A DNA stretch of 64,000 nt, taken from positions 62,001-126,000 of the forward strand of contig JABHQW010000003.1 in NCBI GenBank assembly GCA_018696595.1. Direction: 5' to 3'. A model generated the notes under the pieces. The model saw nothing but the letters and a program-made list of their open reading frames with translations, was not told the origin of the DNA and made no database searches. This document shows positions 40,094-48,998 of this stretch, piece after piece; the first letter of the stretch is position 1, and every line of letters begins with the position of its first letter. Both the position numbers and the translations under genes were made by a program. The stretch is from Candidatus Woesearchaeota archaeon. Its GTDB lineage: Archaea; Nanobdellota; Nanobdellia; Woesearchaeales; GW2011-AR9.

Positions 40094-42101
40094 AGAAATG
40101 AAATTGAAGAATTTCAAAGCATATCGTAATGAAGAACTAAAATTCAGTACAGATAAGGAAAAAAATGTCACATTAATTTATGGTGTTAATGGAGCGGGTA
40201 AAACTTCTTTTTTTCAGGCATTGAATTGGGGTTTATATGGGTATGATGTGATTGGTACAAACAACACAATCTCCTCAATGAAAACAATTGCAGGAAAATA
40301 TTTATTGGATGAATTATCTGAAGGAGAAACTGAAGAAGTAAAAATTGAAATTCAATTTGAAAACGATGGATATGATTATACATTAACAAGGATTGCACAT
40401 TTTATTAAAAAAAATAATGAGCTTTCTTACTTAATGAAAAATGATTTCCTGAGTTTGTACTATGTCTCTGATATGGGTAAACCAAGTATGATTAAAAATG
40501 ACTCATTGGATCAAGAACAAAAAATATCAAGAATCATAAACAACGTTCTTCCTTTCGGTTCTAGAGAGTACTTTTTATTTGATGGTGAAAATTTAGCTAA
40601 TTACTCAGAAGCCAATAAACACCAATGTCTCGAAATTAAAAATGCAATTAGACAAGTATTAGGGTTAGATGACTTTGATATTGCTATTAAAAATATAAAA
40701 GCGGTTAATGATCAATTAAGAAAAGATTTCGAGAAAAAAGAATGTTCTGAAAAGATAAATGACACCAATAATGTGATTGGAGATTACCAGGAAAGACAAA
40801 CAAAAATTAGCAAAGAAGTAATTTCTCAGAGATATTTATTAAAAGAAAAGAATACTGAATTTACAAAAAATGAAGATTTATTGAAATCTTTTCATCAAGA
40901 AATAGAAAAAATAGAAAAAAGAAGTGAAATTGAAAAAGAAATTGAATCAATTAAAATTACACTTTCCTTAAATTTAAAAGAATTAAGGTCTGTTTTGACT
41001 CAAGGTTATATGTGTTATTCAGAATCAATCCAAACAGAATGTTTTAATTTGCTAACATCATGGAGAAAACAAAATAAATTTCCAACTAAATATTATAATC
41101 TTGATTTTGTAAAAAATATTATCCAAAATAAAAAATGTTTTTTTTGGGATTTTGAAGAAAATAGTGAAGAACATAAATTCTTTTTAAAAGAAGAAGAAAA
41201 ATTACAAAATTGGGGACATAATATTCAAAATGATCTAACTGATTTTTATGGTAAAGTTTCTTCATTAAAAATAGGATCAAAAAGTTTAATTAAAGATATA
41301 AGTGAACAACATAAAGTATATGTACAAACTGAAACAAAATTTAGAGAACATATTCTTGCTCACGAGGAAATTAACAAAGAAATAAAATCCAAAATAACCG
41401 ATAAAGAAATTCAAGAATGTAATAATAAAAGAGAAATCATTCAAAATGAGATTCTTAAAGTTAGTACAAACATTAAATCACTTACTGAACAATCTATACT
41501 TTTTGAAGAAGAGATTAGAAAAGCAAATTCCCTCTTAAACTCTATGAAAAGTAAAACTGTAGAGGGAAAGAAAATTCAAGATAAAAAGAAATTAATAACT
41601 GAATCAATTTATTGGTTAAAACAATTATATGAACACTATTCTCAAATTAAACGACAAGAAGTTGAGAAACACATGCAAGACTTATTTAGAAATATTCTTT
41701 GGAAAAAACAACACTACCAGGATGCTAAACTAACCTCAGATTATAAATTAACATTACCTGACAAATGGGGAGATGCCGGAGAAGATCTGGTTTCAAAAGG
41801 AGAAGGCCAAGTATTAATATTAAGTTTTGTGGCAGCATTAGCAAAGTCTACAAATGATGAAGCACCATTTATTATTGATACTCCTTTTGCAAGAATTTCA
41901 ATAGAACCTACAATTAATATTGCAAAATTCTTACCAGAGCAAGTTTCACAATTAGTTCTTTTTGTTACTGATAAAGAATTAACTACCGAATCTGAAAGAT
42001 TATTTACTGAAAAAACCCAATATGTTTGGACAATAAAGTTTAATGAGGAAAATTCAGAAACAAATATTATAAATGGCAAACAAGTCAAAACAGAATATTA
42101 A
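40083..42101 (+). CDS. DndD/RecF-like ABC ATPase (SMC-like) of the cassette
   Basis: 672 aa. Head 1: LKNFKAYRNEELKF and Walker A YGVNGAGKTSFFQALNWGLYG (~34-54). FLFDGENLANYSE (~160) resembles DndD. A coiled coil of ~300 residues follows. Head 2: SKGEGQVLILSFVAALAKS (signature-like) and Walker B APFIIDTPFARISIEP (~593-608). Same family as DndD at 45166, but clearly a separate protein with a different hinge. Probably an SMC-like DNA-handling ATPase that cooperates with the helicase. Confidence 0.85.
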   Translation: MKIKEMKLKNFKAYRNEELKFSTDKEKNVTLIYGVNGAGKTSFFQALNWGLYGYDVIGTNNTISSMKTIAGKYLLDELSEGETEEVKIEIQFENDGYDYTLTRIAHFIKKNNELSYLMKNDFLSLYYVSDMGKPSMIKNDSLDQEQKISRIINNVLPFGSREYFLFDGENLANYSEANKHQCLEIKNAIRQVLGLDDFDIAIKNIKAVNDQLRKDFEKKECSEKINDTNNVIGDYQERQTKISKEVISQRYLLKEKNTEFTKNEDLLKSFHQEIEKIEKRSEIEKEIESIKITLSLNLKELRSVLTQGYMCYSESIQTECFNLLTSWRKQNKFPTKYYNLDFVKNIIQNKKCFFWDFEENSEEHKFFLKEEEKLQNWGHNIQNDLTDFYGKVSSLKIGSKSLIKDISEQHKVYVQTETKFREHILAHEEINKEIKSKITDKEIQECNNKREIIQNEILKVSTNIKSLTEQSILFEEEIRKANSLLNSMKSKTVEGKKIQDKKKLITESIYWLKQLYEHYSQIKRQEVEKHMQDLFRNILWKKQHYQDAKLTSDYKLTLPDKWGDAGEDLVSKGEGQVLILSFVAALAKSTNDEAPFIIDTPFARISIEPTINIAKFLPEQVSQLVLFVTDKELTTESERLFTEKTQYVWTIKFNEENSETNIINGKQVKTEY

Positions 42102-42108
42102 ATAGAAG

Positions 42109-42549
42109 ATGAATCAATCAAGAAACCCACCCATCCACATTAATGAAAAGTTTAATATGAGATATAGTCTTTACTCTAATCCACAACACAAAAGAAACAC
42201 TGATGAAAAGGAGTTATTATTTTTCTCTAGGATGGTTGATTTATTTATGTTAGCTACAATTCATGGCTTTAAAGAAGGATTAAGAATTCCCTTTGAAAAA
42301 CCAAGTGAAAAAACTGATATTTTCAAATGGAGCAATTTTAAAGACGAAGATTTGACAATTATTAAATCAATAGGATTATTAGAGCTTATTAGAATTGGAA
42401 ATGAGGATCCGAACATTATTAATGATAAATCAAGAATGGTTGAAATAATTCAAGAATATGCTAATGGGGGATTTCAAGATTTAATGGAAATATTAGAAGA
42501 GAACCCTGACTTTGAAGGAAATTTCATTTCATTAATACTAACAAAATAA
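42109..42549 (+). CDS. Dnd system-associated protein 4-like
   Basis: 146 aa. The segment LFMLATIHGFKEGLRIPFE, then FKWSNF, then IIQEYANGGFQDLMEILEE fits my recollection of the small Dnd-associated family 4 found beside phosphorothioation genes. It starts 7 nt after the ATPase stop. The probable role is to link the cassette to DNA phosphorothioate; this is inferred from genomic context. Confidence 0.6.
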   Translation: MNQSRNPPIHINEKFNMRYSLYSNPQHKRNTDEKELLFFSRMVDLFMLATIHGFKEGLRIPFEKPSEKTDIFKWSNFKDEDLTIIKSIGLLELIRIGNEDPNIINDKSRMVEIIQEYANGGFQDLMEILEENPDFEGNFISLILTK

Positions 42550-42576
42550 TTTAGTAACTCAAATAAACCACTAATT

Positions 42577-42592
42577 GGATTACGTTTAATCC
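42577..42592 (+). promoter_or_regulatory. Palindrome GGATTA-CGTT-TAATCC upstream of dndB
   Basis: Perfect 6-bp arms around CGTT, about 47 nt before the dndB TATA box. A good shape for a dimeric regulator of the dnd operon. DndB itself is a known repressor of dnd genes in bacteria, so it is a candidate binder (inference). Confidence 0.45.
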
Positions 42593-42638
42593 GTTCAAAA
42601 GGAAGTCTATTTTATTCACTTGGAAGTTAAACTGAAAG

Positions 42639-42670
42639 TTTATATATCATTTAATTCTTAGAACTTTTTA
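42639..42670 (+). promoter_or_regulatory. dnd operon promoter
   Basis: TATA-like TTTATATAT at 42639-42647, 23-31 nt before the dndB ATG at 42670, so initiation would fall at or next to the start codon (leaderless). Confidence 0.6.
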
Positions 42671-43779
42671 TGGTGATAAAAAAAGAGGTTAGTTCAAATG
42701 CTTTCTCATTTACTGCATTAAGAGGCATTCAGTCTGGAAGAGAATATTATGTTGCAATGTGTCCATTAAGATTAATTCCTAGAATATTCTTATTTAACGA
42801 AATGGAAATCCCCCCCCATATGAGGGCACAAAGAACTCTTAATAAAGCAAGAGTTCCTGAAATGGCTTCATATATGATTAAAAATAATGATTATATTTTT
42901 TCATCTATTACTGCATCTATAGATGGAGAGATTCTATTTGAACCGATTGAGGATACTGGTCATAAATCTAAAATGGGAACTCTGAGCGTTCCTATGAGTG
43001 CTAGATTTTTAATTAATGATGGGCAGCATAGAAGAGCAGCAATAGAAAAAGCTTTAGCAGAGAAGCCAGAATTAGGTTCTGAAACAATCTCTGTAGTGTT
43101 CTTCCTTGATGCTGGATTGAAACGTAGCCAACAAATGTTTGCAGATCTTAATAAAAATGCGGTAAAACCTACAACTTCATTAAATATTTTATATAATCAT
43201 AGAGATGAGTTTTCAAGATCCATTATTTCACAATTAAATAATATACCTATTTTTGGAAATCAGTTAACTGAATTAGAAAAAACATCTATTTCAAATAGAG
43301 CCAAAAAGGTTTTCACTCTAAATAGTATTTATCATTCAACAAAATCATTTTTAGGTAAAAAAGAAAAAACCCCAGTTATATCTAATGATGAAAAGAAATT
43401 GGTTTCTGAGTTTTGGAATGAAGTTCATAATAATATTTCTGAATGGCAAGATGTTGTTAATGATAAGATCACTCCTTATGGATTGAGACAAGATTATGTT
43501 CATGTTTCCGGTGTTGTTCTTCATGCTATAGGTAGAATGGGTCATAAACTAATAAAAGATTATCCCAATAATTGGAAAATAAAACTAAAAAATCTTCAAC
43601 AAATTGATTGGAAAAAATCAAATCCCATTTGGGAAGGAAGAGCCATGCAAAATGGAAGATTAAGTAAAGTAAATACCAATTTGATTTTAACAAGTAATTA
43701 TCTTAAACAGCAAATGGAAGTTCCATTAAGTAAAGCAGAGATTGAAATTGAAAAAATAATAACAGGCGGATCAAAATAG
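42670..43779 (+). CDS. dndB: DNA phosphorothioation regulator DndB (DGQHR protein)
   Basis: 369 aa. The family motif is LINDGQHRRAAIEKAL near residue 115, followed by FFLDAGLKRSQQMFADLNKNAVKPT. DndB proteins bind DNA and repress or tune dnd expression and the frequency of modified sites. It is first in the operon dndB-C-D-E-A, has its own promoter, and is separated by 120 nt from the upstream cassette. The length matches bacterial DndB. Confidence 0.93.
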   Translation: MVIKKEVSSNAFSFTALRGIQSGREYYVAMCPLRLIPRIFLFNEMEIPPHMRAQRTLNKARVPEMASYMIKNNDYIFSSITASIDGEILFEPIEDTGHKSKMGTLSVPMSARFLINDGQHRRAAIEKALAEKPELGSETISVVFFLDAGLKRSQQMFADLNKNAVKPTTSLNILYNHRDEFSRSIISQLNNIPIFGNQLTELEKTSISNRAKKVFTLNSIYHSTKSFLGKKEKTPVISNDEKKLVSEFWNEVHNNISEWQDVVNDKITPYGLRQDYVHVSGVVLHAIGRMGHKLIKDYPNNWKIKLKNLQQIDWKKSNPIWEGRAMQNGRLSKVNTNLILTSNYLKQQMEVPLSKAEIEIEKIITGGSK

Positions 43780-45179
43780 TTAAAGAATCTATATTTAAAA
43801 GTAGAAAATTAAAAGACATTCACAAAGAGATACAAACGGTTTATTTAAGTGATGATAGACCTTGGGTTATTGGATTTAGTGGAGGAAAAGATTCTACAGT
43901 TATTTTACAACTAATTTGGTATGCATTATCCGAATTACCAAAAAATAAATTAAAAAAAACTATACATGTTATTTCTTCAAATACTTTAGTAGAATCACCT
44001 ATTTTAATTAATTATGTTGGAAAGATTCATAAGTTGATCAATAGCAAAGCAAAAGAGCAAGGGATTCCAATTACTGCCACACACATTTTTCCCAAAGTAG
44101 AAGACACTTTTTGGGTTAATTTAATTGGAAAAGGTTATCCTGCACCAACAAGAATGTTTAGATGGTGTACAGAAAGGTTAAAAATTAAACCCGCTGATGA
44201 GTTTATTTTTAATACAGTAAGTAAGTATGGTGAAGCAATCGTTGTTTTAGGAGTTCGTAAAGAGGAAAGTACTTCAAGAGAACAAAGTATGAATACTTAT
44301 AAAATTCAAGGTTCTTTGTTATCAAAGCATTCAAAATTCTCACAGGCGTATGTTTATACCCCCATTGAAGAATTTACTGTGGATGATGTTTGGTCATATT
44401 TATTACAAAAAAAGTCTCCTTGGGGAGCTAATAATAGGGAACTATTAACAATGTATTCTGATAAGAATAGTGGAGAATGTCCATTAGTAGTAGATAATAC
44501 TTCTCCTAGTTGTGGTGGGTCTAGATTTGGTTGTTGGACTTGTACATTGGTTAAAAAAGATAAATCAATGGATAATCTAATCTCTAGTGGTGAAAAATGG
44601 ATGCAACCTTTGTCTGATTTTAGAGTTAAACTATATGAAACAACAGATCCTGAAAAAAAGTATAAATTTAGAGATTTTAAGAGTAGAAGAGGTTTTGTAA
44701 GGTTAAAAAATGATGGAAGCGGAAAAATTGCTAGAGGCCCATACAAATTCTCTTATTGTAAGGAATTGTTATTAGAATTATTAAAAATTCAAATGAAATT
44801 TAATGAACAAGGGATTGATTTTCAGGTAATTAATGAAAATGAGATTCATGAAATTAGGAAAATTTGGCGTAATGAAAGAAATGATTGGGAAGACTCAATT
44901 CCAAAAATGTATGAATCAGTATTAGGGAAAAGCCTTAATTGGGTTCAAGATGATTTCGGGGAATTTTCGGTTTCTGAAAGAGAATTATTGAAAAGAATCT
45001 GTGAAAAAAATAATGTCTCAACAGATCTAATATTAGAATTATTAGATGTAGAAAAACAATTCCAAGGAATGACCCGTAGAGCAAATATTTATGCCAAACT
45101 AGGATCGACATTAAAAAAAGAATGGAGGTCTGAAGAAGAATTTTTAGATTCTTTAAAAAAGAAAAATGAAAATAAATGA
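43776..45179 (+). CDS. dndC: DNA sulfur modification protein DndC (start codon non-canonical)
   Basis: PAPS-reductase-like ATP pyrophosphatase that inserts sulfur into the DNA backbone. PP-loop DDRPWVIGFSGGKDSTVILQ lies at ~29-48 counted from 43776. Cys clusters for the Fe-S site are seen at RMFRWCTERLK, GECPLV, SPSCGGSRFGCWTCT. The frame is open from 43752 but has no ATG, GTG or TTG before TTG 44034, which would delete the PP-loop. Candidate starts are ATA 43776 (overlapping the dndB TAG), ATA 43791 or ATT 43818. An assembly error is also possible. The 5' end is uncertain, the identity is not. Confidence 0.9.
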   Translation: MVKESIFKSRKLKDIHKEIQTVYLSDDRPWVIGFSGGKDSTVILQLIWYALSELPKNKLKKTIHVISSNTLVESPILINYVGKIHKLINSKAKEQGIPITATHIFPKVEDTFWVNLIGKGYPAPTRMFRWCTERLKIKPADEFIFNTVSKYGEAIVVLGVRKEESTSREQSMNTYKIQGSLLSKHSKFSQAYVYTPIEEFTVDDVWSYLLQKKSPWGANNRELLTMYSDKNSGECPLVVDNTSPSCGGSRFGCWTCTLVKKDKSMDNLISSGEKWMQPLSDFRVKLYETTDPEKKYKFRDFKSRRGFVRLKNDGSGKIARGPYKFSYCKELLLELLKIQMKFNEQGIDFQVINENEIHEIRKIWRNERNDWEDSIPKMYESVLGKSLNWVQDDFGEFSVSERELLKRICEKNNVSTDLILELLDVEKQFQGMTRRANIYAKLGSTLKKEWRSEEEFLDSLKKKNENK

Positions 45180-47130
45180 AGTTAAATTAAATAATTATGG
45201 CCTGTATCATGGCACTCAAACTTTTGATCTTAGAACTACTGGTTCTAAAAATATAATCCTAATTGGTGGAGAGAATGGGCATGGTAAAACAACTTTATTT
45301 GATGCCATAAAACTCGCACTATATGGAAAGAAGTCCGCAGATTTTAGTTTAACTAATCAAGAATATCAAGAATTATTATTCAGTAAAATTCATGACTCTG
45401 CTAGTGTTGAATCGGCAGATCATGCTGGAATAGAAGTGGAATTTGAACATTCAGTTCTAGGAGAAATTAATAAATATCGAATTAAGCGATTTTGGAATGT
45501 ACGTAACAATAAAATTATTGAAGATTTTGAAGTTTCCCAGAATGGAAAAACTCTGGATGATTTCTCTTTTGAACAATGGGAAGATTTTATTAATGACTTA
45601 ATTCCTCAAGGATTGGCAAAATTATTCTTTTTTGATGGAGAAAAAATACAAAATTTAGCAGAAGATAAAAATAATCAATATTTATCTGATGCATTTAAAA
45701 GTTTATTAGGTATAGATTTAATTGAAAAATTAAAAGCTGACCTTAGAATATATTTAATTCGGAATACAAACGGGAAAGAATCTTCTGACATTGAAAAAGA
45801 AGTAACTAAATTAAATAAAAATAAAATCATTTTATCAAAACAAATTGATGGTATAGACTCAAATATTGAGAAAAATGATTTATTTTTGAAAAAAAACATC
45901 AAACAAATAAAATATCTTGAGAATGCACTCTCTGTAAAAGGGGGGAATTTTGCTCGTGATCGTGATTCTTTGAAACAAAAATCAAACGAATTGGATGTTA
46001 AAATTAATTTTTGTGAAGAAAAAATACGTTCAATGTGTAATGAACAATTACCTTTTATTTTTTCTCCAAAATTAAATTTATCTCTTTTAACTAGATTAAA
46101 AGTTGAAAGAGAGTCAAAACACAACCAAATTGCTTTTGATAAGGTGATCTCTGCCATAAAAGAAATAAAAAATGAATTAGTTAGCAGTAAGAAAAATGAT
46201 AAATCAGTTTTGAATATTTTGGATAACAAAATTAAAAGCTTCAATATTGAAGGAGACCAAAATGAAGTTCACAAAATATCAGATAGTCACTTTTTTAGAC
46301 TTACAAATTTAATTGGAACAGATATTGATGAAACCAAAAAAGGATTTATTAATTTAGTTAAGGACCACGAACAATTAACTTATAAAAAAACAAAATTAGT
46401 AAAACAATTAGGAATTGTCCCTGATGAATTGGATCTAAAGCCTTACTTTGAAAAATTAGGTAAGTGTAATAAAAAATTAGGAGAATTTAATTCATTTAAA
46501 AAACAGTTGTTAGAAAAGAAAAAAACTTTTGATTTCAAAATAAATCAGTTAGAAAGAGACATTGATAAAAAAATTGATATGATCAGGACAATTAATAAGA
46601 AAGATGAAATTATCCAATCAATAAGCAAGGTAGAATCTGTTTTAACTGAATATCATGGTAAATTGCATGATTTTAAAATGAAAGAATTTTCTAAATATTT
46701 TCTTATGTGTTTTGATAGTATATCTAAGAAGAAGAACATTTTTTCAAAAGTAGAATTAGATCCTAAAACATTTAATGTTTATTTATGGAAATATAGTAAT
46801 AATAAGAGGATCTCAAAGAATCAACTTTCTACAGGAGAAAAACAATTATATGCTATTGCTGTTTTATGGACATTAATAAAAATATCTCAAAGACCTCTTC
46901 CTTTTATTATTGATACTCCCTTAGCCAGACTTGATGTTAAAAATAGGAATAATATTGTCAATAATTTTTTTCCCAATGCAAGTCATCAAATCATTATCCT
47001 CTCAACAGATACTGAAATTGATCAGAATTATCATGGTATTCTGAAAAATAAAATTTCAAGAGAGATGGTTTTAGATTTTAATGATGAGAAAACAAGAATA
47101 ATTCCTGGTTATTTTTGGGGTGAAAAATGA
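45166..47130 (+). CDS. dndD: DNA sulfur modification protein DndD
   Basis: 654 aa SMC/RecF-like ATPase. MKINEVKLNNYGLYHGTQTF opens head 1 with Walker A GGENGHGKTTLFDAIKLALYG (~34-54) and FFFDGEKIQNLAED (~150). The coiled coil runs ~210-530. Head 2 has NQLSTGEKQLYAIAVLW and Walker B PFIIDTPLARLD. It supplies ATPase/DNA-nicking functions in phosphorothioation. It overlaps dndC by 14 nt. Confidence 0.94.
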   Translation: MKINEVKLNNYGLYHGTQTFDLRTTGSKNIILIGGENGHGKTTLFDAIKLALYGKKSADFSLTNQEYQELLFSKIHDSASVESADHAGIEVEFEHSVLGEINKYRIKRFWNVRNNKIIEDFEVSQNGKTLDDFSFEQWEDFINDLIPQGLAKLFFFDGEKIQNLAEDKNNQYLSDAFKSLLGIDLIEKLKADLRIYLIRNTNGKESSDIEKEVTKLNKNKIILSKQIDGIDSNIEKNDLFLKKNIKQIKYLENALSVKGGNFARDRDSLKQKSNELDVKINFCEEKIRSMCNEQLPFIFSPKLNLSLLTRLKVERESKHNQIAFDKVISAIKEIKNELVSSKKNDKSVLNILDNKIKSFNIEGDQNEVHKISDSHFFRLTNLIGTDIDETKKGFINLVKDHEQLTYKKTKLVKQLGIVPDELDLKPYFEKLGKCNKKLGEFNSFKKQLLEKKKTFDFKINQLERDIDKKIDMIRTINKKDEIIQSISKVESVLTEYHGKLHDFKMKEFSKYFLMCFDSISKKKNIFSKVELDPKTFNVYLWKYSNNKRISKNQLSTGEKQLYAIAVLWTLIKISQRPLPFIIDTPLARLDVKNRNNIVNNFFPNASHQIIILSTDTEIDQNYHGILKNKISREMVLDFNDEKTRIIPGYFWGEK

Positions 47131-47492
47131 ATGACTTTACTAGAATGAGAATATCTAATGATGCTACTTTCAAATTACGCTCTTTAAAACAAAGAACAGG
47201 ATTAACTCCAAATTTATTGTGTAGGGTTGGTTTATGTTTCTCATTGGAAAATGACCTACAAAATGATCTGGTTCCCTTAGATGAAGATGGGCAAGAGTTT
47301 AATCGTCAAACTTTATTGGGTGAAAATGACTTATTTTTTATTTCACTCATTAAGGAAAAATGTGCTTTAATGGGATTAGATTCTGAAAAAGATTTTATGC
47401 AACAATTTAAGTATCATTTGAATAATGGGATTTTAGTCTTACATGGAAGGGTTAAAAGTTTAACTGATTTAACAAACCTTATTGAAAAATGA
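47127..47492 (+). CDS. dndE: DNA sulfur modification protein DndE
   Basis: 121 aa. Opens MNDFTRMRISNDATFKLRSL, then KQRTGLTPNLLCRVGLCFSL and NRQTLLGENDLFFISLIKE, the DndE pattern. Its bacterial relatives form oligomers that bind nicked DNA. It starts inside the dndD stop (ATGA overlap) and ends inside the dndA start, so all three are coupled. Confidence 0.92.
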   Translation: MNDFTRMRISNDATFKLRSLKQRTGLTPNLLCRVGLCFSLENDLQNDLVPLDEDGQEFNRQTLLGENDLFFISLIKEKCALMGLDSEKDFMQQFKYHLNNGILVLHGRVKSLTDLTNLIEK

Positions 47493-48607
47493 AAATAATC
47501 TATTGTGATAATAACTCCACTACTCAAGTAGATAAGAAAGTACTAAATGAAATGTTGCCTTACTTTTGTGAGAAATTTGGTAATGCTTCTAGTATTGACC
47601 ATGTTTATGGAAATGAATTATTACCTGAGATCAAGAAAGCAAGAGAGTCTATTGCTAAAGTAATTAATTGTGATTTTGATGAAATTATATTCACTAGTGG
47701 TGCTACTGAATCTAATAATTTGGCAATTATGGGCACAGTTGAGCAGTTAAAAGAAAAAGGAAATCATATTGTTACTTCTTCAATTGAACATAAATCAATT
47801 TTGAATGTTTGTCAAGAATTAGAAAAAAGAGGTTTTCAAGTTACTTATGTTTCTCCTGACAAGAGCGGAGTGTTGAAATCTGAAGATATTAAGTCTGCAA
47901 TTACTGATCAAACTATATTGATTTCGATTATGGGTGCCAATAATGAAATTGGCACTATTCAACCTATCAAAGAAATTGGCATTATTGCTAAAGAAAAAGG
48001 AATTGTATTTCATACTGATTCTGCACAAGCTTTTGGAAAAATTTCTTTAGATGTAAATAATATTGATTTAATGTCAATATCATCGCATAAAGTGTATGGT
48101 CCTAAAGGAATTGGTGCTTTATTTATTAGAAGAGGAGTAAAAATAAAACCTATCATTTTTGGTGGTGGCCAAGAAGGAAAGATACGACCAGGCACCTATA
48201 ATGTTCCAAGCATAGTTGGTTTTGGAAAAGCAAGTGAATTAGTTTCATTAAAGAATCAAGAATTAATTAAAAATTTAACTATGAATTTATATGATCGTTT
48301 GTCTGAACATGTCCAACTAAATGGAGATCTAAATAATCGTATTCCTGGAAATCTAAATTTGTTTGTTGAGGATGTTGATTCAAAAGCTTTAATTAATGAA
48401 GTAAAGACAAGTCTTGCAATTTCTGCAGGTTCCGCTTGTAATAGTGATGAAGTAACTCCTTCTCATGTTATTCTAGCTTTAGGATATGATGATAATAGAG
48501 CATATAGTAGTATTAGAATTGGATTAGGAAGATTTACAACGGAAGAAGAAATAAATAAAGTGGTAAATGTTTTAATTCCAGCAATTAAGAAACTGAGAAA
48601 TTTATAA
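47489..48607 (+). CDS. dndA: Cysteine desulfurase DndA (IscS/NifS family)
   Basis: 372 aa PLP enzyme that takes sulfur from cysteine for DndC. PLP-lysine lies in ISSHKVYGPKGIGALF (~200), the PLP-contact ATESNNLA near 75, and the catalytic Cys loop SAGSACNSDEVTP (~313-325). Family opener IIYCDNNSTTQVDKKVL is present. Last gene of the operon, as in archaeal dndCDEA clusters rather than the bacterial order with divergent dndA. Confidence 0.93.
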   Translation: MKIIYCDNNSTTQVDKKVLNEMLPYFCEKFGNASSIDHVYGNELLPEIKKARESIAKVINCDFDEIIFTSGATESNNLAIMGTVEQLKEKGNHIVTSSIEHKSILNVCQELEKRGFQVTYVSPDKSGVLKSEDIKSAITDQTILISIMGANNEIGTIQPIKEIGIIAKEKGIVFHTDSAQAFGKISLDVNNIDLMSISSHKVYGPKGIGALFIRRGVKIKPIIFGGGQEGKIRPGTYNVPSIVGFGKASELVSLKNQELIKNLTMNLYDRLSEHVQLNGDLNNRIPGNLNLFVEDVDSKALINEVKTSLAISAGSACNSDEVTPSHVILALGYDDNRAYSSIRIGLGRFTTEEEINKVVNVLIPAIKKLRNL

Positions 48608-48623
48608 ATATAAATTATAAAAT

Positions 48624-48998
48624 TTAATAATCATTCCCCAAAATCTTGTGTTTAAGCAATAATAATCTGATCTCATGATTCTCCTGATTCTCAAGTTTTC
48701 TTTTAATATTCTCACTTAAGTTTTTCCCGCTTTTATCAATTACTTCTTTAATAATACTAAACACTTTCCGTGATCTATCAATTAAGGGGAATATTGATTC
48801 TACTTCTTCATGTGTCATCCTTCCTAGACGGCATATGGAATACTCTCCATTACCTTGTTTAAATTCTTTAATTATTTGTAACTTTGGATTCCCTTTGTTA
48901 TAAGAATATATTACTATTCTAAATTTAGTTTTTCCTATGTTCACAGATTCTGAGAATAATTCAAGATCTAAATTAACATCATATCCAAATTTAGTCAT
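48624..48998 (-). CDS. Small PC4-like protein with tail shared with the DUF1232 protein
   Basis: 124 aa. Start taken at the ATG (48998), which overlaps the TGA of the upstream nuclease gene (ATGA), rather than a longer reading. The N-terminal 75 residues (TKFRIVIYSYNKGNPKLQII, then YSICRLGRMTHEEVESI) resemble a PC4-type single-strand DNA-binding domain; this is weak. The last 20 residues (ENHEIRLLLLKHKILGNDY) repeat the C-terminus of the protein at 36371. Converges with dndA, 16 nt apart. Confidence 0.55.
   Translation of the reverse strand: MTKFGYDVNLDLELFSESVNIGKTKFRIVIYSYNKGNPKLQIIKEFKQGNGEYSICRLGRMTHEEVESIFPLIDRSRKVFSIIKEVIDKSGKNLSENIKRKLENQENHEIRLLLLKHKILGNDY

Noticed and set aside
44034-45179. 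A shorter dndC starting at TTG 44034
   Set aside because: It would remove the SGGKDST PP-loop that the same open frame encodes upstream.
45675-46244. A 189-aa minus-strand frame
   Set aside because: Antisense to the dndD coiled coil; low-complexity shadow.
47489-48607. A housekeeping IscS for Fe-S clusters instead of DndA
   Set aside because: No iscU or other Fe-S assembly gene is nearby, and its start overlaps dndE, so DndA is the better name.
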